From NCBI GenBank assembly GCA_002786025.1, contig NHNW01000026.1, positions 372,001 to 436,000 on the forward strand: a DNA stretch of 64,000 bases, read 5' to 3'. The translations under genes and the position numbers were made by a program. The notes below the pieces were generated by a model. It was not told the origin of the DNA. It saw only the letters and a program-made list of their open reading frames with translations, and did no database searches. Source of the stretch: Zasmidium citrigriseum. Lineage: Eukaryota; Ascomycota; Dothideomycetes; Mycosphaerellales; Mycosphaerellaceae. This document shows, piece by piece, positions 20,247 through 30,826 of the stretch (position 1 is the first letter of the stretch; every line of letters begins with the position of its first letter).

Positions 20247-22163
20247 ATGGCGGAGAAGAAGAGCAAGCAGAAAACTGCCATTGTCATAGGTACGTTCCAC
20301 CCAACCCCACCATCTCAACCTCCACACTAACACTCCCTCTCTTTCACAGGCGCCGGCGTAGGCGGCATCTCAACCGCCGCCCGCCTCGCCAAAGCCGGCT
20401 TCGCCGTAACAGTCCTCGAAAAGAACTTCTTCACCGGCGGCCGCTGCTCTCTCCTCCACGCCTCCGGCCACCGCTTCGACCAAGGGCCCTCCCTCCTCCT
20501 GCTCCCGCAACTATTCCGGCGAACGTTCGAAGAGCTAGGTACGAGTCTTGAAGAAGAAGGAGTGGAATTACTGAAATGCGAACCGAATTACAACATCTGG
20601 TTCGGCGATGGCGGGAGGTTTCGCTTGTCGAGTGATCTGGCGGTCATGAAAGAAGAGGTAGAGAAATGGGAAGGCAAAGAGGGGTATGGAAGGTATTTGC
20701 AGTTTCTGCAAGAGAGTGGACGGCATTATGAGCTCAGCGTGGAGCATGTGTTGCTTAAGAACTTCACGGGTCTGACAAGTATGCTGCGGATGGATTTCCT
20801 AAGGCATCTGCTGGCTCTCCATCCGTTCGAGAGTATCTGGACCCGCGCGAGCAAGTACTTCTGGACGGAGCGACTACGGAGAGTCTTTACGTTTGGGAGT
20901 ATGTATATGGGCATGAGTCCTTTCGATGCTCCCGGGACGTATAGTCTGCTGCAGTACACGGAGCTTGCGGAGGGGATCTGGTATCCTGTCGGTGGGTTTT
21001 GGACGATTGTGCAGGCGCTTGTGGGGGTTGCGGAGAGGCTGGGCGTGGATGTGAGGTTGAGCACGCCGGTGAAGAGGATTCTTGTTGAGGGGAATGGGAA
21101 GAGAGCTACAGGCGTGGAACTGGAGAACGGGGAACTCCTGCATGCGGATGTGGTGGTGAATAATTCGGATCTGGTCTATGCGTACAATGAACTCCTGCCG
21201 AAGAGCGACTATGCGGAGAGTCTGAGCCAGAGGCCTGGGAGTTGCTCGAGTATCAGCTTTTACTGGGGTTTGAAGGAGAAGGTGCCGGAGTTGGAGGCGC
21301 ATAATATCTTTCTGGCGGATGAGTATCGGGAGAGTTTTGATTCGATTTTCAAGAGGAGGTTGATTCCCGATGAGCCGAGTTTTTATGTTAATGTGCCCAG
21401 CAGGGTGGATGGGACGGCGGCTCCTGAGGGGAGGGATACGATTGTTGTGCTGGTGCCTGTGGGACATCTCACAGAAGATCAGAATCAGGATGAGACTGTG
21501 TCTATAACAGACGGGACTATCAAATCTGCCTCCCCATCGAAACAATCCGGTCTAACACCAACACCGCACCAGGACTGGCCCGCCATGATCTCCCTCGCGC
21601 GCAAAACCATCCTCTCGACGATCAAATCCCGCACAGGAGCAGACATCGAACCCCTGATCACAGAAGAACTCACCAACGACCCCACGACCTGGCAATCCCG
21701 CTTCAGCCTCGATAAAGGGGCCATCCTCGGCCTTTCACACTCTTTCTTCAACGTTCTGTGTTTCCGACCCAGCACACGTGCTCGAAGAGCGGGAGTCCTA
21801 GATCCTTATATCAAGATGCTCGGCACTGGAGCTTTGAGTCGTGTGGCGGAGGTCATTGTCGATGCGTGTCGAGGCGAAGGCAGGAATGTCAAGGGCCTGT
21901 ACATGGTCGGCGCGAGCGCGCATCCCGGGACGGGCGTTCCGATTGTTCTTGCGGGAGGGGCGTTGGTTGCAGAGCAGATTTTGAGGGATGAGGGGATGGT
22001 GGTGCCTTGGGGAGGGGAGAGAAAGGTGCAGAGGGATGAGAGGTTGGATAAGGTGCAGAAGCCGCTTTTGGTCATGGGGTTTTGGGAGTGGGTGGGCAAG
22101 TTTTTGCTTATGTTTCTTGTTAGTTGGGCGGTTTCGTTTTACGTGTTCTTGGGGAGGGTCTGA
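20247..22163 (+). CDS. carB: Phytoene desaturase (CarB/Al-1-like)
   Basis: Exons 20247-20289 and 20350-22163 give 618 residues; intron 20290-20349 has GTACGT and CACAG ends. The first exon encodes MAEKKSKQKTAIVI, and the join completes the FAD-binding Rossmann motif GAGVGG (about residues 15-20), followed by AARLAKAGFAVTVLEKN and TGGRCS. Near the C terminus is the second FAD signature GLYMVGASAHPGTGVPIVLA. A final hydrophobic segment (about 595-615) anchors it in membrane, as in other fungal CarB proteins. It introduces successive double bases into phytoene to give lycopene and related products. It follows the carRA-like gene on the same strand. Codon choice alternates in long blocks between C-ending and G-ending codons. 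Confidence 0.95.
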
Positions 22164-24571
22164 GATGGAGTACAGCACAGCGCAATCAACGATTATGTCA
22201 AGTCGTGCTGCGCGGGCAGAAGACATGAAGCACGACAACGTGCCGTTCTCGAGATCTGGTCCTCGCCGCCATGAGGACGCCTATCTCTCCTATCCCATAC
22301 CTCGAGATTCGAGAGCTCACCTCCAGGGATGGACATATCTCCCCTTGGCTATTCTTTGAGATTTGAGCGGTTTATGGATCTTCACTGCCAGGGGAGAGTA
22401 TATCTTGGTCGCGTGATGACGTTCTGGAAAAAGGCAATGCGTTGAAGGTTTTCGTGTAGCGAGGATGGCGGGCTTGGAGAGTCTTGGTTGTATCTTAGTA
22501 CCTAGGACGACCCCTCTTGAGGTGCAGGTATGCAGAGAGGGGAGGGAAGGGGTTGTGAAGAGACGGGGAGCGAAGAAGCTAGGATGTGCATATACCTCGA
22601 CTTGGTGAGTATGAGGGAGGATACATTTGCCAATTTGTAGGCATGGACTGCCCTCAGCTTTCGGGAGTGTGTTTGAAGTCGACGACACTGCCATGTTGCA
22701 ATGTTGGCAAGCATGAGTATGGTGAATTGGCGGCGGTGAGCTCCTCGTGCAAGCCCATGACGGCTTCCCCTTCATGGTCAAACAACCAGAAAGCGGAGTC
22801 GGAGTCACTGGCCAGGTGTACCTGAGTACAGAGGAGGTGAGGTCCATGAGCGACAAGGCCACACCGTCAAAAGTCTTGTCAAGTTGCGGGAAGAGAGCAG
22901 ATCCTTGCAGCGTGCATTCAGGCTGCAGATCTTCCGCTACGGTGCGCGATCTTGCTTTCCAAGCTCGGCCGCTTCTTTTGACCGCGTTAGAATCACACGT
23001 GCGGATACCGGTCGAGGACGTGTGAACCGGGTCTTCCGGGCGGCGAAAGATGAGTACTCGTTCGGCATGCCATCCGGCTTCCAGCGAGAAGTGGCCTCTT
23101 CACATGTTCGTGAAAGACTGTGACAACCATCTTTCACTTATTTGTAATAAGCTGCTAATTCGGCAGTGGAGTTGACGGAGTTGAAGCCGAGATAGCGCTT
23201 CCGCAACATCCACCGTTGCAGATTGAAGGAATCGGTTCGGAGTGATGACCGCGGTGGCTGGGCGGGGAGATGTTGGCGGACCCAAGCCCGTTTCGCCGTT
23301 GGAGGCTCGCCGAGCCGCGAAGAAAAAAGATGACTACTTCATTTCATAGTTGATTTTGAATCTGTGTTGATCGAAATGCGGTGACATGAAGCAGCACTTG
23401 CACCCGAAGCATCGGAAGCCGAAACAAGAAATCATAGCTCTCTGCGTGAAACGGTTTGGCTATAACTGCAGTGTGCAGCTCTGTGCAAAATATACTTCTC
23501 GTCAACGTTAACAACGTCCAATAGCGTTCGTCCGCAATGGTGATGGTGGGTGGGAATGATTCGATCTCTTCATATGCGAATCCGACGAATGTGGTCTGGT
23601 GCGTTGAATGGTTGTCAGACCCGCCTGTCGTATGTCATTAGCTTTGACATTTCACGCCACAGAGGAGTGGCGTTGGTTGACTTCAAGTCTCTCATCCGGT
23701 GGTTGTTGGTGATGCCGTCTGTCGTAGTCGCCACACGGATGAAGAGCACACAGGCGGCATGGCGAGGAAGTCGACCGCGAGGCCCCACCAGCCATGCGTG
23801 ACAACCAGAGTTCGACCAAGGCGGCGGCGGCGGGATGACGAGATGCGGGAGGTGTCTTATGTCGATGTCGATGCAGGACGTCAGGAAACAAGCTTTTGCG
23901 GTCGTGGATGGTCGCTGCCAAAATGCTTCGGCTGCCGCCAAGCGCCAATCAAGGTTCGCGCTCTTAGCGCCTCCTATTGGATCTCCTGACCTCATCCCAT
24001 CAAGCAAGGCGTCGAAGATCGCACGACAACAACAACCGACCGCCTTCATCGCTGGAATGCCCCAGAAACTGTCTGACAGCCCCGCGGAGACGACAAGTCG
24101 ATAATGACAACGGCAGTTGCACCACGCTTCATGGACAGGCATCTGAGCAGTCATGCTTCGAGAACGATCGCAGTCTCATGTACCACGACAATCGTTCCAC
24201 AGCCTTTCAGCGACTTCTGCATGCACACCAAACTCACACCCCGCTGCCGCTGTATTTCCGTTGTAGCCGCTTGATAGCCGTGCCCAGCGGCATGCACCGG
24301 ATCTCGTCACGGTGGGTAGAGGCCATTATACTTTCGACGGCTCGACGGCAAGGGAGCGCATCATGAGATGAACTTGAAGCATGTGCGACGTCATGCATCA
24401 ACAGCTCGCATGCTAACACAGCACCCGTGCGCGGTCGAGGTGAAAAGGCCTGAGGCCCCTTGGGTGACTACTCTTCTTCATTCCAAGGACCTTGGCAATA
24501 TTGATTGTTGGCACCGGGAGGAAAGCTTGTTGATTGAACCCTTTCAATTCATCTCTTGAACTACCAGCACA
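22164..24571. other. 2.4-kb gene-poor gap between carB and the opsin
   Basis: The largest open frames (22317-22862 and 23615-24154, both minus) have odd composition, no domain and no supportive splicing, so I call no gene. The last 200 bp should contain the opsin promoter. A full CRE-like ATGACGTC (as GACGTCAT) lies at 24387-24394, about 180 bp before the opsin ATG. Confidence 0.5.
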
Positions 24572-25595
24572 ATGGGCAACGAAGCGCTCGCCGTTAACGG
24601 TATGTTTGATCACTCTTGTCGACGCGACGAAAGCTCACATTGTTTGTAGAGATCTCCAACCCTCCTGATGCCGACATCGCCATCACCACCCATGGGTCGG
24701 ACTTCTACTGGGCGGTCTGCGCCGTCATGACCGTCTCGACCCTGGCCTTCATCGGTCTGGCTGGCACCAAGAAGCGATCCGACCGTATCTTCCACTACAT
24801 CACCTCCGGTGTCACAATGGTTGCTGCCATCGCATACTTCTCCATGGCTTCCAACTTGGGTTGGACCGCCATCGAGGTCGAGTTCGTTCGCAACGACCCA
24901 GTCGTCCGTGGTCTCAACCGCGAGATCTTCTACGTTCGATACATCGATTGGTAAGGATAGTCCGAAGCGTGTGAAAGTCCAGATAGTAACAGCCTTACAG
25001 GTTCATCACCACCCCACTCCTCCTGATGGACCTGATGCTCACGGCCGCCATGCCATGGCCCACCACGCTTTGGGTCATCCTCATCGACTGGGTCATGGTC
25101 ATCACCGGTCTCGTCGGTGCCCTGGTCGCCTCCTCCTACAAGTGGGGTTACTTCACCTTCGGCTGTGTCGCCCTTGGCTGGATCGTCTATGTGCTCGTCT
25201 GGGAAGCCCGCAAGCACGCCAACGGTGTCAGCTCCGATGCCGGCCGCGCCTTCCTCTTCTGCGGTTCCCTCACTGCTTTTCTCTGGATCCTCTACCCAAT
25301 TGCCTGGGGTCTCTGCGAGGGTGGAAACGTCATTGCTCCAGACTCTGAGGCTGTCTTCTACGGTATCCTCGACATGCTCGCCAAGCCAGGTTTCGGTGCT
25401 CTGCTCCTCTGGGGCCACAGGAACATCAGCCCTGCCAGTCTTGGTCTTGCGATCAAGGACTACGGCGCCGAGGACCACGCCGTCATTGAGAAGAAGGAGG
25501 GTCACCACGGCAATGGCCACCACAACAACGGTGTCACCAACGGCACCAACGGCACTGCCACCAATGGCCATACCACCGCCGAGCAGACCGTCTAA
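24572..25595 (+). CDS. carO: Microbial (type I) rhodopsin, proton-pump type (CarO-like)
   Basis: Three exons, 24572-24599, 24650-24950 and 25001-25595, give 307 residues; introns of 50 nt each are GT-AG. Seven hydrophobic segments span about 28-260. By alignment to bacteriorhodopsin from memory of its key positions: RYIDW gives R106 (R82) and D109 (D85, proton acceptor), LLLMDLML gives D120 (D96, proton donor), E226 matches E204, D234 matches D212, and K238 in DMLAKPG is the retinal Schiff-base lysine. All pump residues are therefore present, which favours a light-driven outward proton pump over a sensory or non-retinal (ORP/Hsp30) member. The cytosolic C-terminal tail after 275 is unusually rich in His, Asn, Gly and Thr. 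Its position in the carotenoid cluster supports retinal binding. Confidence 0.95.
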
Positions 25596-26254
25596 GCGCG
25601 TTCATACACAGCTGGCGCTTGCGTGAGGTATCATAGAGAGCTAGTCTCTTGAAAGAGAAGACGTGCAGTGCATTCGTTTAGCCAGAGGCGCATCTGCGTC
25701 GCAGTGTGCTTGATTTATGATATCCCCCTCCCCGCGATATGACGCTTATGATTATTATGAGTATGACATCGGAAAAGACGGGGAAGAGGTTTCGTAATAA
25801 TGTTTGTAGTATTTAATGAAGCCTGCATCGATAATGAACCGACTCTCAGCACCACACCTCTGTCTCAGCATCACTTCGCGTCAATGAATAGACCCTAGTA
25901 TATCTCTCGAAAAGTCTACTGTAACCAACCTAAGGCTGTCATTGGCAATCTTGACTACACATCAATATGAAATCTCAGTACTGTAGACTCATTTCAGTCA
26001 TGAGAGTCTGGACTTGTTCAGGGTTCCTTTTTGGAGGCCCTACCTCGCCCATTCCATCCTAGAGACTTGAAACCATTGTAATCCTTGACGATAGACAGGG
26101 GTGGTGCCCAACCCTAGGAAGCATCAAGACATCGTCTTGACATGGATACGAAAATCAATAGGTGGACGGTGTTGCTGATCGCATGTCGTGCAAGTGCTCG
26201 TCGTGTTGTCCACGAACAAGTCCAACACCATAGCTGCTACCGTTGCAACCAGGT
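25596..26254. other. Opsin 3' flank, no gene seen
   Basis: AT-richer sequence with no open frame of note. Probably the opsin 3' UTR and spacer. Confidence 0.45.
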
Positions 26255-26797
26255 TCACGCCTCCTGACTGCATTTCTCATCTCCATCAACGGGTAATACC
26301 ATACCACGTAATACCGATACACTCAACTGCTTCTCATTGAGCCAAAATCCCATCAACATCAACTCCTCGGCCACCACAAATCCCCTCTCCTTCACTCGAT
26401 CAAACCGGCAGAAAGTCCGCACCCAGTCGCCGCACGAGCCCAGTAGTGCTAATCTGAATCGTAGTTGCAGATCCTCCAAGAAGCTTGGAGATTCTTCGTG
26501 CTGCTTAAAGGAAAGTCGAATGGGGCGGGTTTCGGAAGGACGATTGGTGTTGTCTCGGTAGAATTTCGTGATGGGGCGTTCGGCTGGCTGCCGAATTCTC
26601 GCCAAGGTGGAGGTGGAGATGCTTCCCTTTTCTTGTGATGAGCTTTTGTGCTTGCTCCTGAGAGGTGCTTTAGCGGTGATCTGGGGACTTGGAGGGGCTG
26701 GAGAGGAGATGGAAGAAGTCGAAACAAGTGATGGATGATGGGGAGATTGATGGTCGAAGATGGAGAGAAAAGTCCTTCTCGCAGCCACGCGTCGCAA
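26255..26797 (-). CDS. Possible hypothetical protein (180 aa), weak
   Basis: An open frame of 180 codons starting MRRVAARRTFL. The N-terminal 100 residues are Ser/Pro/Arg-rich and look disordered. The C-terminal part (RFRLALLGSCGDWVRTFCRF then VAEELMLMGFWLNEKQLSVS) looks more protein-like. I do not recognise it. No introns or neighbours support it, so it could be a chance frame. Confidence 0.3.
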   Translation of the reverse strand: MRRVAARRTFLSIFDHQSPHHPSLVSTSSISSPAPPSPQITAKAPLRSKHKSSSQEKGSISTSTLARIRQPAERPITKFYRDNTNRPSETRPIRLSFKQHEESPSFLEDLQLRFRLALLGSCGDWVRTFCRFDRVKERGFVVAEELMLMGFWLNEKQLSVSVLRGMVLPVDGDEKCSQEA

Positions 26798-27728
26798 TCA
26801 ACATTCACCTACGCCGCACACCAGCGTCCCACACCAGCCTCGTTAGCGGGTGGCAATGATGGAGAAGGCCTTGACTCGAGCCTCGTGTCCAAAATGGAGC
26901 AAACCTCAACGCGGCCGCCGCACCAATGGCCGTTCTGCAAATTGAAAAGCTGAACATAGGCTGCTTCTCCACGTGTGATCGCGAGTAAGCACACTCTCGA
27001 CAGAACCGGGGCCTCATGCCGGCAATCCTTCACCTGGAATCGACACCAACCTCGCGTAGGCAGCGGAAAGGCGGGAGGAGGAGTCGGGAAGGCGCCTAAA
27101 CGCAGCACAACTCCACCACACCCCGGACAACATGCCCTTTCGTGCACTCGACTGTGCCTCTCGATGCGACTGCTGCTTCGCTAGAAGTTCGCGACAAGGG
27201 GAGTGGTGAAAAAGGTGCATGAGCGCCCTGACTCCGTCGAGGGTTTATCACTGCCTTGTCTACGGCAGCATTGAACGGTTGGTCCCTTTCGCGATATCCA
27301 CTTGCCTCTCCACGCCTCATTTCTTTCTTGTTTAATAGTTGGGGGAAGTTGGTGGCCGACTTAAGCTTCTCCTCCACGAGCGCGGCAGGAAGCTTGGTCG
27401 TGGTCTTTCCTTCCTTCTTTGATTTTAACGGGACGTCTCCTGCCTAACGAACCAGGATTCTGCATCGACGACCGCATCCAACTTCGACTTCAAGTTCGAC
27501 TTCGCTACGATCACAACGGACGACACATGCGAACAAGATCTTCCAACTACCTATCTGGCCATCCTTTTCTAGCATTCGAGCGACTCCCGCTGAGGCATCG
27601 AAAGTGCTGCGACTCTCACTTCCACATTCACGTAGAAAGAGCGACCTTGGATTCACGACGGCATCATCTTTCGAGGGAGACCAACATGTTGAACTGAAGA
27701 GGCAAGGGCATCTCCAGCGGCATTCACT
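26798..27728. other. Intergenic region and GPCR 5' leader
   Basis: Short opposing frames only. Positions 27476-27502 hold an imperfect direct repeat of ACTTCGACTTCAAGTTCGACTTC type just before the GPCR leader. Confidence 0.4.
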
Positions 27729-29159
27729 ATGGTGCACCCATATACCCCTCGCGAACTCATCGATGGCGAGCTGTACTTTCCGGAGCCGTACAGCAGTCCT
27801 GAGCTCGCATCGACGTTAAGATATGGACTTATCCCGCTCGGTCTGCTGGCGACGTTGTCAGTCTTGAGCACGACGCTCCTCATCGGCTTCATCGTCCAAC
27901 GGTTTCTCACCTGGCGAGCACACTACAAGAGCTTTGTCGGATACAACCAATACGTTGTGCTCGTGCTAAATCTGCTCATCGCTGGTCAGCTTCACACGCC
28001 TTCTTCCATAAGATCGAGCGCTGACGTTCTCTCGCAGATCTCCAACAAAGTGCCTCGTTCCTCATCAGCTGGCACTGGTATCGCAAGAACCAAATCTTAG
28101 CTCCGTCGAGTGCATGCTTCGCGCAAGGCTGGCTACTACATTCAGGAGATGTTGGAAGTGGCTTCTTCGTCCTGGCTATTGCCATTCACACTTACTACAC
28201 TGCTGTGTACGGCCGGCGAGTCGAATACAAACATTTCGCCATGATCATCGTTGGTATCTGGCTCCTGACATACCTCCTCACTATCATTGGGGTTGGATTG
28301 CATGGGGAAAGGTACTTCGTGCGTGCTGGAGCTTGGTGCTGGGTCTCGTCGGCCTATGAGACAGATCGTCTATGGTGTCACTGTAAGTCTCCAATAATAG
28401 CCCGCCTCGTGACATTCACTGACGGATAGAACAGATTTCTGGGTCTTCATCAACCAATTCGGCACTATCGCCATCTATCTCATGACCTTTTATTCCCTCC
28501 GCAAGAAGACTCGACAGCTCCTCATCAACGGCCAGATCCCACCCAACAGCCCCAACGCCGCCACCATCAAAGCCGTCAATCGCATCACCATGCTCATGAC
28601 GCTCTACCCCTGCGTCTACGTCCTCTTGACACTCCCTCTCTCCGCGGGACGAATGTGGTCCATGAATCACCATGGCCGGCCAACCAGCGACGTCTTCTCG
28701 TGCATAGCAGGCGCATTACTGACGTCCTGTGGGTGGGTCGATTCCCTCCTCTACACCCTCACCCGAAAGCGCCTACTACAGGACACCATGCCCAACGCGT
28801 CATCCCGGCGCACAGGCGACAACTGGGAATCTCACGAGCTGGGAAGCAAAGGCATCACACACACTCGTACTGTTACCGTTGAAGCCGGTGCTTTGGTGGA
28901 CTTCGATATGATGACCAGTCCGGAACATGGCAGAAGAGTACCGAGTCAAGCTTTCGACAGACCGCCACCGTCACCGACAGGGAGCATTGATCCGATTTTG
29001 TCGGGAAGGGGCTTCGGCGGGATGACAGGGCAAGTCAAGACGGAGATTAGTGTCGGGCAGAGGGAGATCGACAACAATCACCGCTTCGAGCTGGACGCGA
29101 GCTCGCCCACTACAAGGAGCAGTGAGTCGAGAACAAGGAAGATGACGGATGAGATGTGA
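27729..29159 (+). CDS. Fungal G-protein-coupled receptor (cAMP receptor/Git3-like)
   Basis: Three exons, 27729-27984, 28038-28382 and 28435-29159, give 441 residues. Both introns are GT-AG and in phase (LLIA-D-LQQSASFL and LWCH-Y-FWVFINQF). Seven hydrophobic segments fit an outside N terminus. The blocks FLISWHWYRKNQILAPSSAC, GDVGSGFFVLAIAIHTYYTA and AWCWVSSAYETDRLWCHY resemble fungal receptors of the cAMP-receptor-like/Git3 group. NRITMLMTLYPCVYVLLTLP begins segment 6. The C-terminal tail of about 130 residues is Ser/Thr-rich, suited to phosphorylation. Ligand unknown. It lies 2.1 kb downstream of the opsin, which may be coincidence. Confidence 0.85.
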
Positions 29160-29635
29160 TACCTTAGGAAGAGGGGAGTTCCGGCGTTTCTCAATGCAGG
29201 CACACAGTACTGCGATCTGGGGTCGATTTCAACGACATGATGGCTTTGCTTTCGATATCATTTGTACATATTCATCATTCACTCAAAAACGAAGCTAATG
29301 TCGTATTCGTAAACACTTGCACGAACTCCCTTTTCACGCCAGCCCATTCTACTAATAGCCATCCCTCCTCTCCTCCCGAATCCCAAGTATCCTCATCATG
29401 CCGCATAAGCCACAGTACCGCTTGGTTTGTTTACATGGGAAAGTCACGGCGTTTAGACGGAGTCTTGGTGCACTTGGCTAACGAATCACATGAGCCACGA
29501 CATCTCACTAGCCTGAGTAAAAGACTTCCATTCACTGCCACTACCATGCCATTGATAGGCGGGCATCAGGTCATATCATCATCAACGAAAAAGTCATTTA
29601 AAGCTCAAAGAGAACTGGAACACCCAGACCATCCA
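29160..29635. other. Convergent intergenic region, no gene seen
   Basis: Spacer between the GPCR stop and the stop of the convergent disordered protein. A plus-strand frame through here reads into the antisense of the next gene and has no domain. Confidence 0.4.
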
Positions 29636-30826
29636 TCATCCTCCACACCCACACAACAGCACCCTCCTCCACAACGGCGCCTTTCTCACTCGCTTCCCGC
29701 GATAACTACTCTCCCCCGAACTCGTCGTCGCCCCGGGACTCCTCCTCCACCTCCGCCTCAAAGGCTCCGCCTCATCATCATCATCCTCAAAAAAGCAATC
29801 CGGATAATAACTATACGTCTGCTGCGGCGTGCTCTCCCTCCTGAGCAAACTCCCGAAACTTGTCCTCGGACCTGCGGTGCTGGGCGGTGAGGTAATCGTA
29901 TCGTCTGACCAGCGACTCGCGCTTGGTGGGGAGAAGGAGTTCTGGACGGTCGATGTGGAGATCTGCCGTCGGTTTCGAGGTGTCGTGGTACTGCTTGTGC
30001 TGTCTGAAGAGAGGATCCGGAGTGGTGTTCGTTTGAGAGAGCTGTCGGCGCGGGCGCGGGTTGTTGAGACGGATTCTTTCCTGGGACGGTAGGAGGGATC
30101 GATTGTTGTGGGTGTTATGGCTTGGAGGGTTATTGTTTCTTCGACCAGAGTTGGTTGGCGTGGTGGTGGGGTTACTTGTTTGATTACTGGGAAGAGCGAG
30201 TAGCCTTTTGGTGGGAGTTGGGGACGGGATGATGGAGGTGGTGAGATGGGGATCAGGGGCTGGTCCCGTCTTTCTGCGCCTGGTTTCGTGTCTGCTGGAG
30301 GTGGGTCTGGCGCCGCGACGGAGGGTGTGGGTGTTGGTGGAAGACCGAAGTCGAACTTTTCGATCGCAGGGTCGAGTTTTGGTGTCGGCGGTGGTAGTTC
30401 TGGGCTGTGCAGGGAAGGTGTCCGATCCCGCATGTAGTAGTCCAGTATTCCTAACGAGATCTCGGACTGTCGCGTACTGTATTGCGAAGTGATACTGGGG
30501 GACTGCTTCCGCTGCTGTCGATGTGCAGGTGACTCTCGTCGTGGCCATGTCCCTGGCGCGGCGACGTCGACGATCTCCGGATCTCGAAGGACATCTCCGT
30601 ATTCGGAACTCTCCTTCCTCGATGGTGGTGGCGCTTTCAACTCTGGAGGCGACTGCAGCTGTCTCGGCGGAATATTCAATGGCTTCGGGCGCAACGCTCT
30701 CTCAGAGTTCCTTGGAATCCTTACACGCTCATCCCTGGGCTCCTGCGCAACTCTCGTCGTAATCCTCGTCTGATAAACCGGACTCCAATCCTCCGGTCTC
30801 AACCTCCCTGAAGCCATCACAAACAA
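29636..30826 (-). CDS. Proline/serine-rich disordered protein (396 aa)
   Basis: Single open frame. A start at the next ATG (30817, MASGRLRPEDWSP) is equally likely. The protein is almost wholly low complexity, with many PPP, SP and TP runs and no folded domain visible. Two features look meaningful: an acidic run near the C terminus (FEDDDDEAEP) followed by a basic stretch, and a Cys-containing end (RVLLCGCGG) that could be lipidated. Conserved-looking short linear segments include SLGILDYYMRDRTPS. It may be a scaffold or signalling adaptor, but I cannot assign a function. Confidence 0.6.
   Translation of the reverse strand: MFVMASGRLRPEDWSPVYQTRITTRVAQEPRDERVRIPRNSERALRPKPLNIPPRQLQSPPELKAPPPSRKESSEYGDVLRDPEIVDVAAPGTWPRRESPAHRQQRKQSPSITSQYSTRQSEISLGILDYYMRDRTPSLHSPELPPPTPKLDPAIEKFDFGLPPTPTPSVAAPDPPPADTKPGAERRDQPLIPISPPPSSRPQLPPKGYSLFPVIKQVTPPPRQPTLVEETITLQAITPTTIDPSYRPRKESVSTTRARADSSLKRTPLRILSSDSTSSTTTPRNRRQISTSTVQNSFSPPSASRWSDDTITSPPSTAGPRTSFGSLLRRESTPQQTYSYYPDCFFEDDDDEAEPLRRRWRRSPGATTSSGESSYRGKRVRKAPLWRRVLLCGCGG

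Noticed and set aside
20874..21545. 223-codon minus-strand frame, His/Arg-rich
   Set aside because: Antisense to carB; product-like features absent.
22317..22862. 181-codon minus-strand frame in the carB-opsin gap
   Set aside because: Ser/Pro/His-rich, no domain, no splice support; likely chance.
23615..24154. 179-codon minus-strand frame in the carB-opsin gap
   Set aside because: Cys/Arg-rich chance composition, overlapped by equal frames on the other strand.
26798..27728. Simple repeat-like stretch (ACTTCGACTTC) as a possible array
   Set aside because: Only two to three imperfect units, far too few for a repeat array.
29811..30548. 245-codon minus-strand frame, Thr/Arg/Asn-rich
   Set aside because: Overlaps the disordered protein in another frame; low complexity in both, but the 396-codon frame is longer and has a better start and a defined end.
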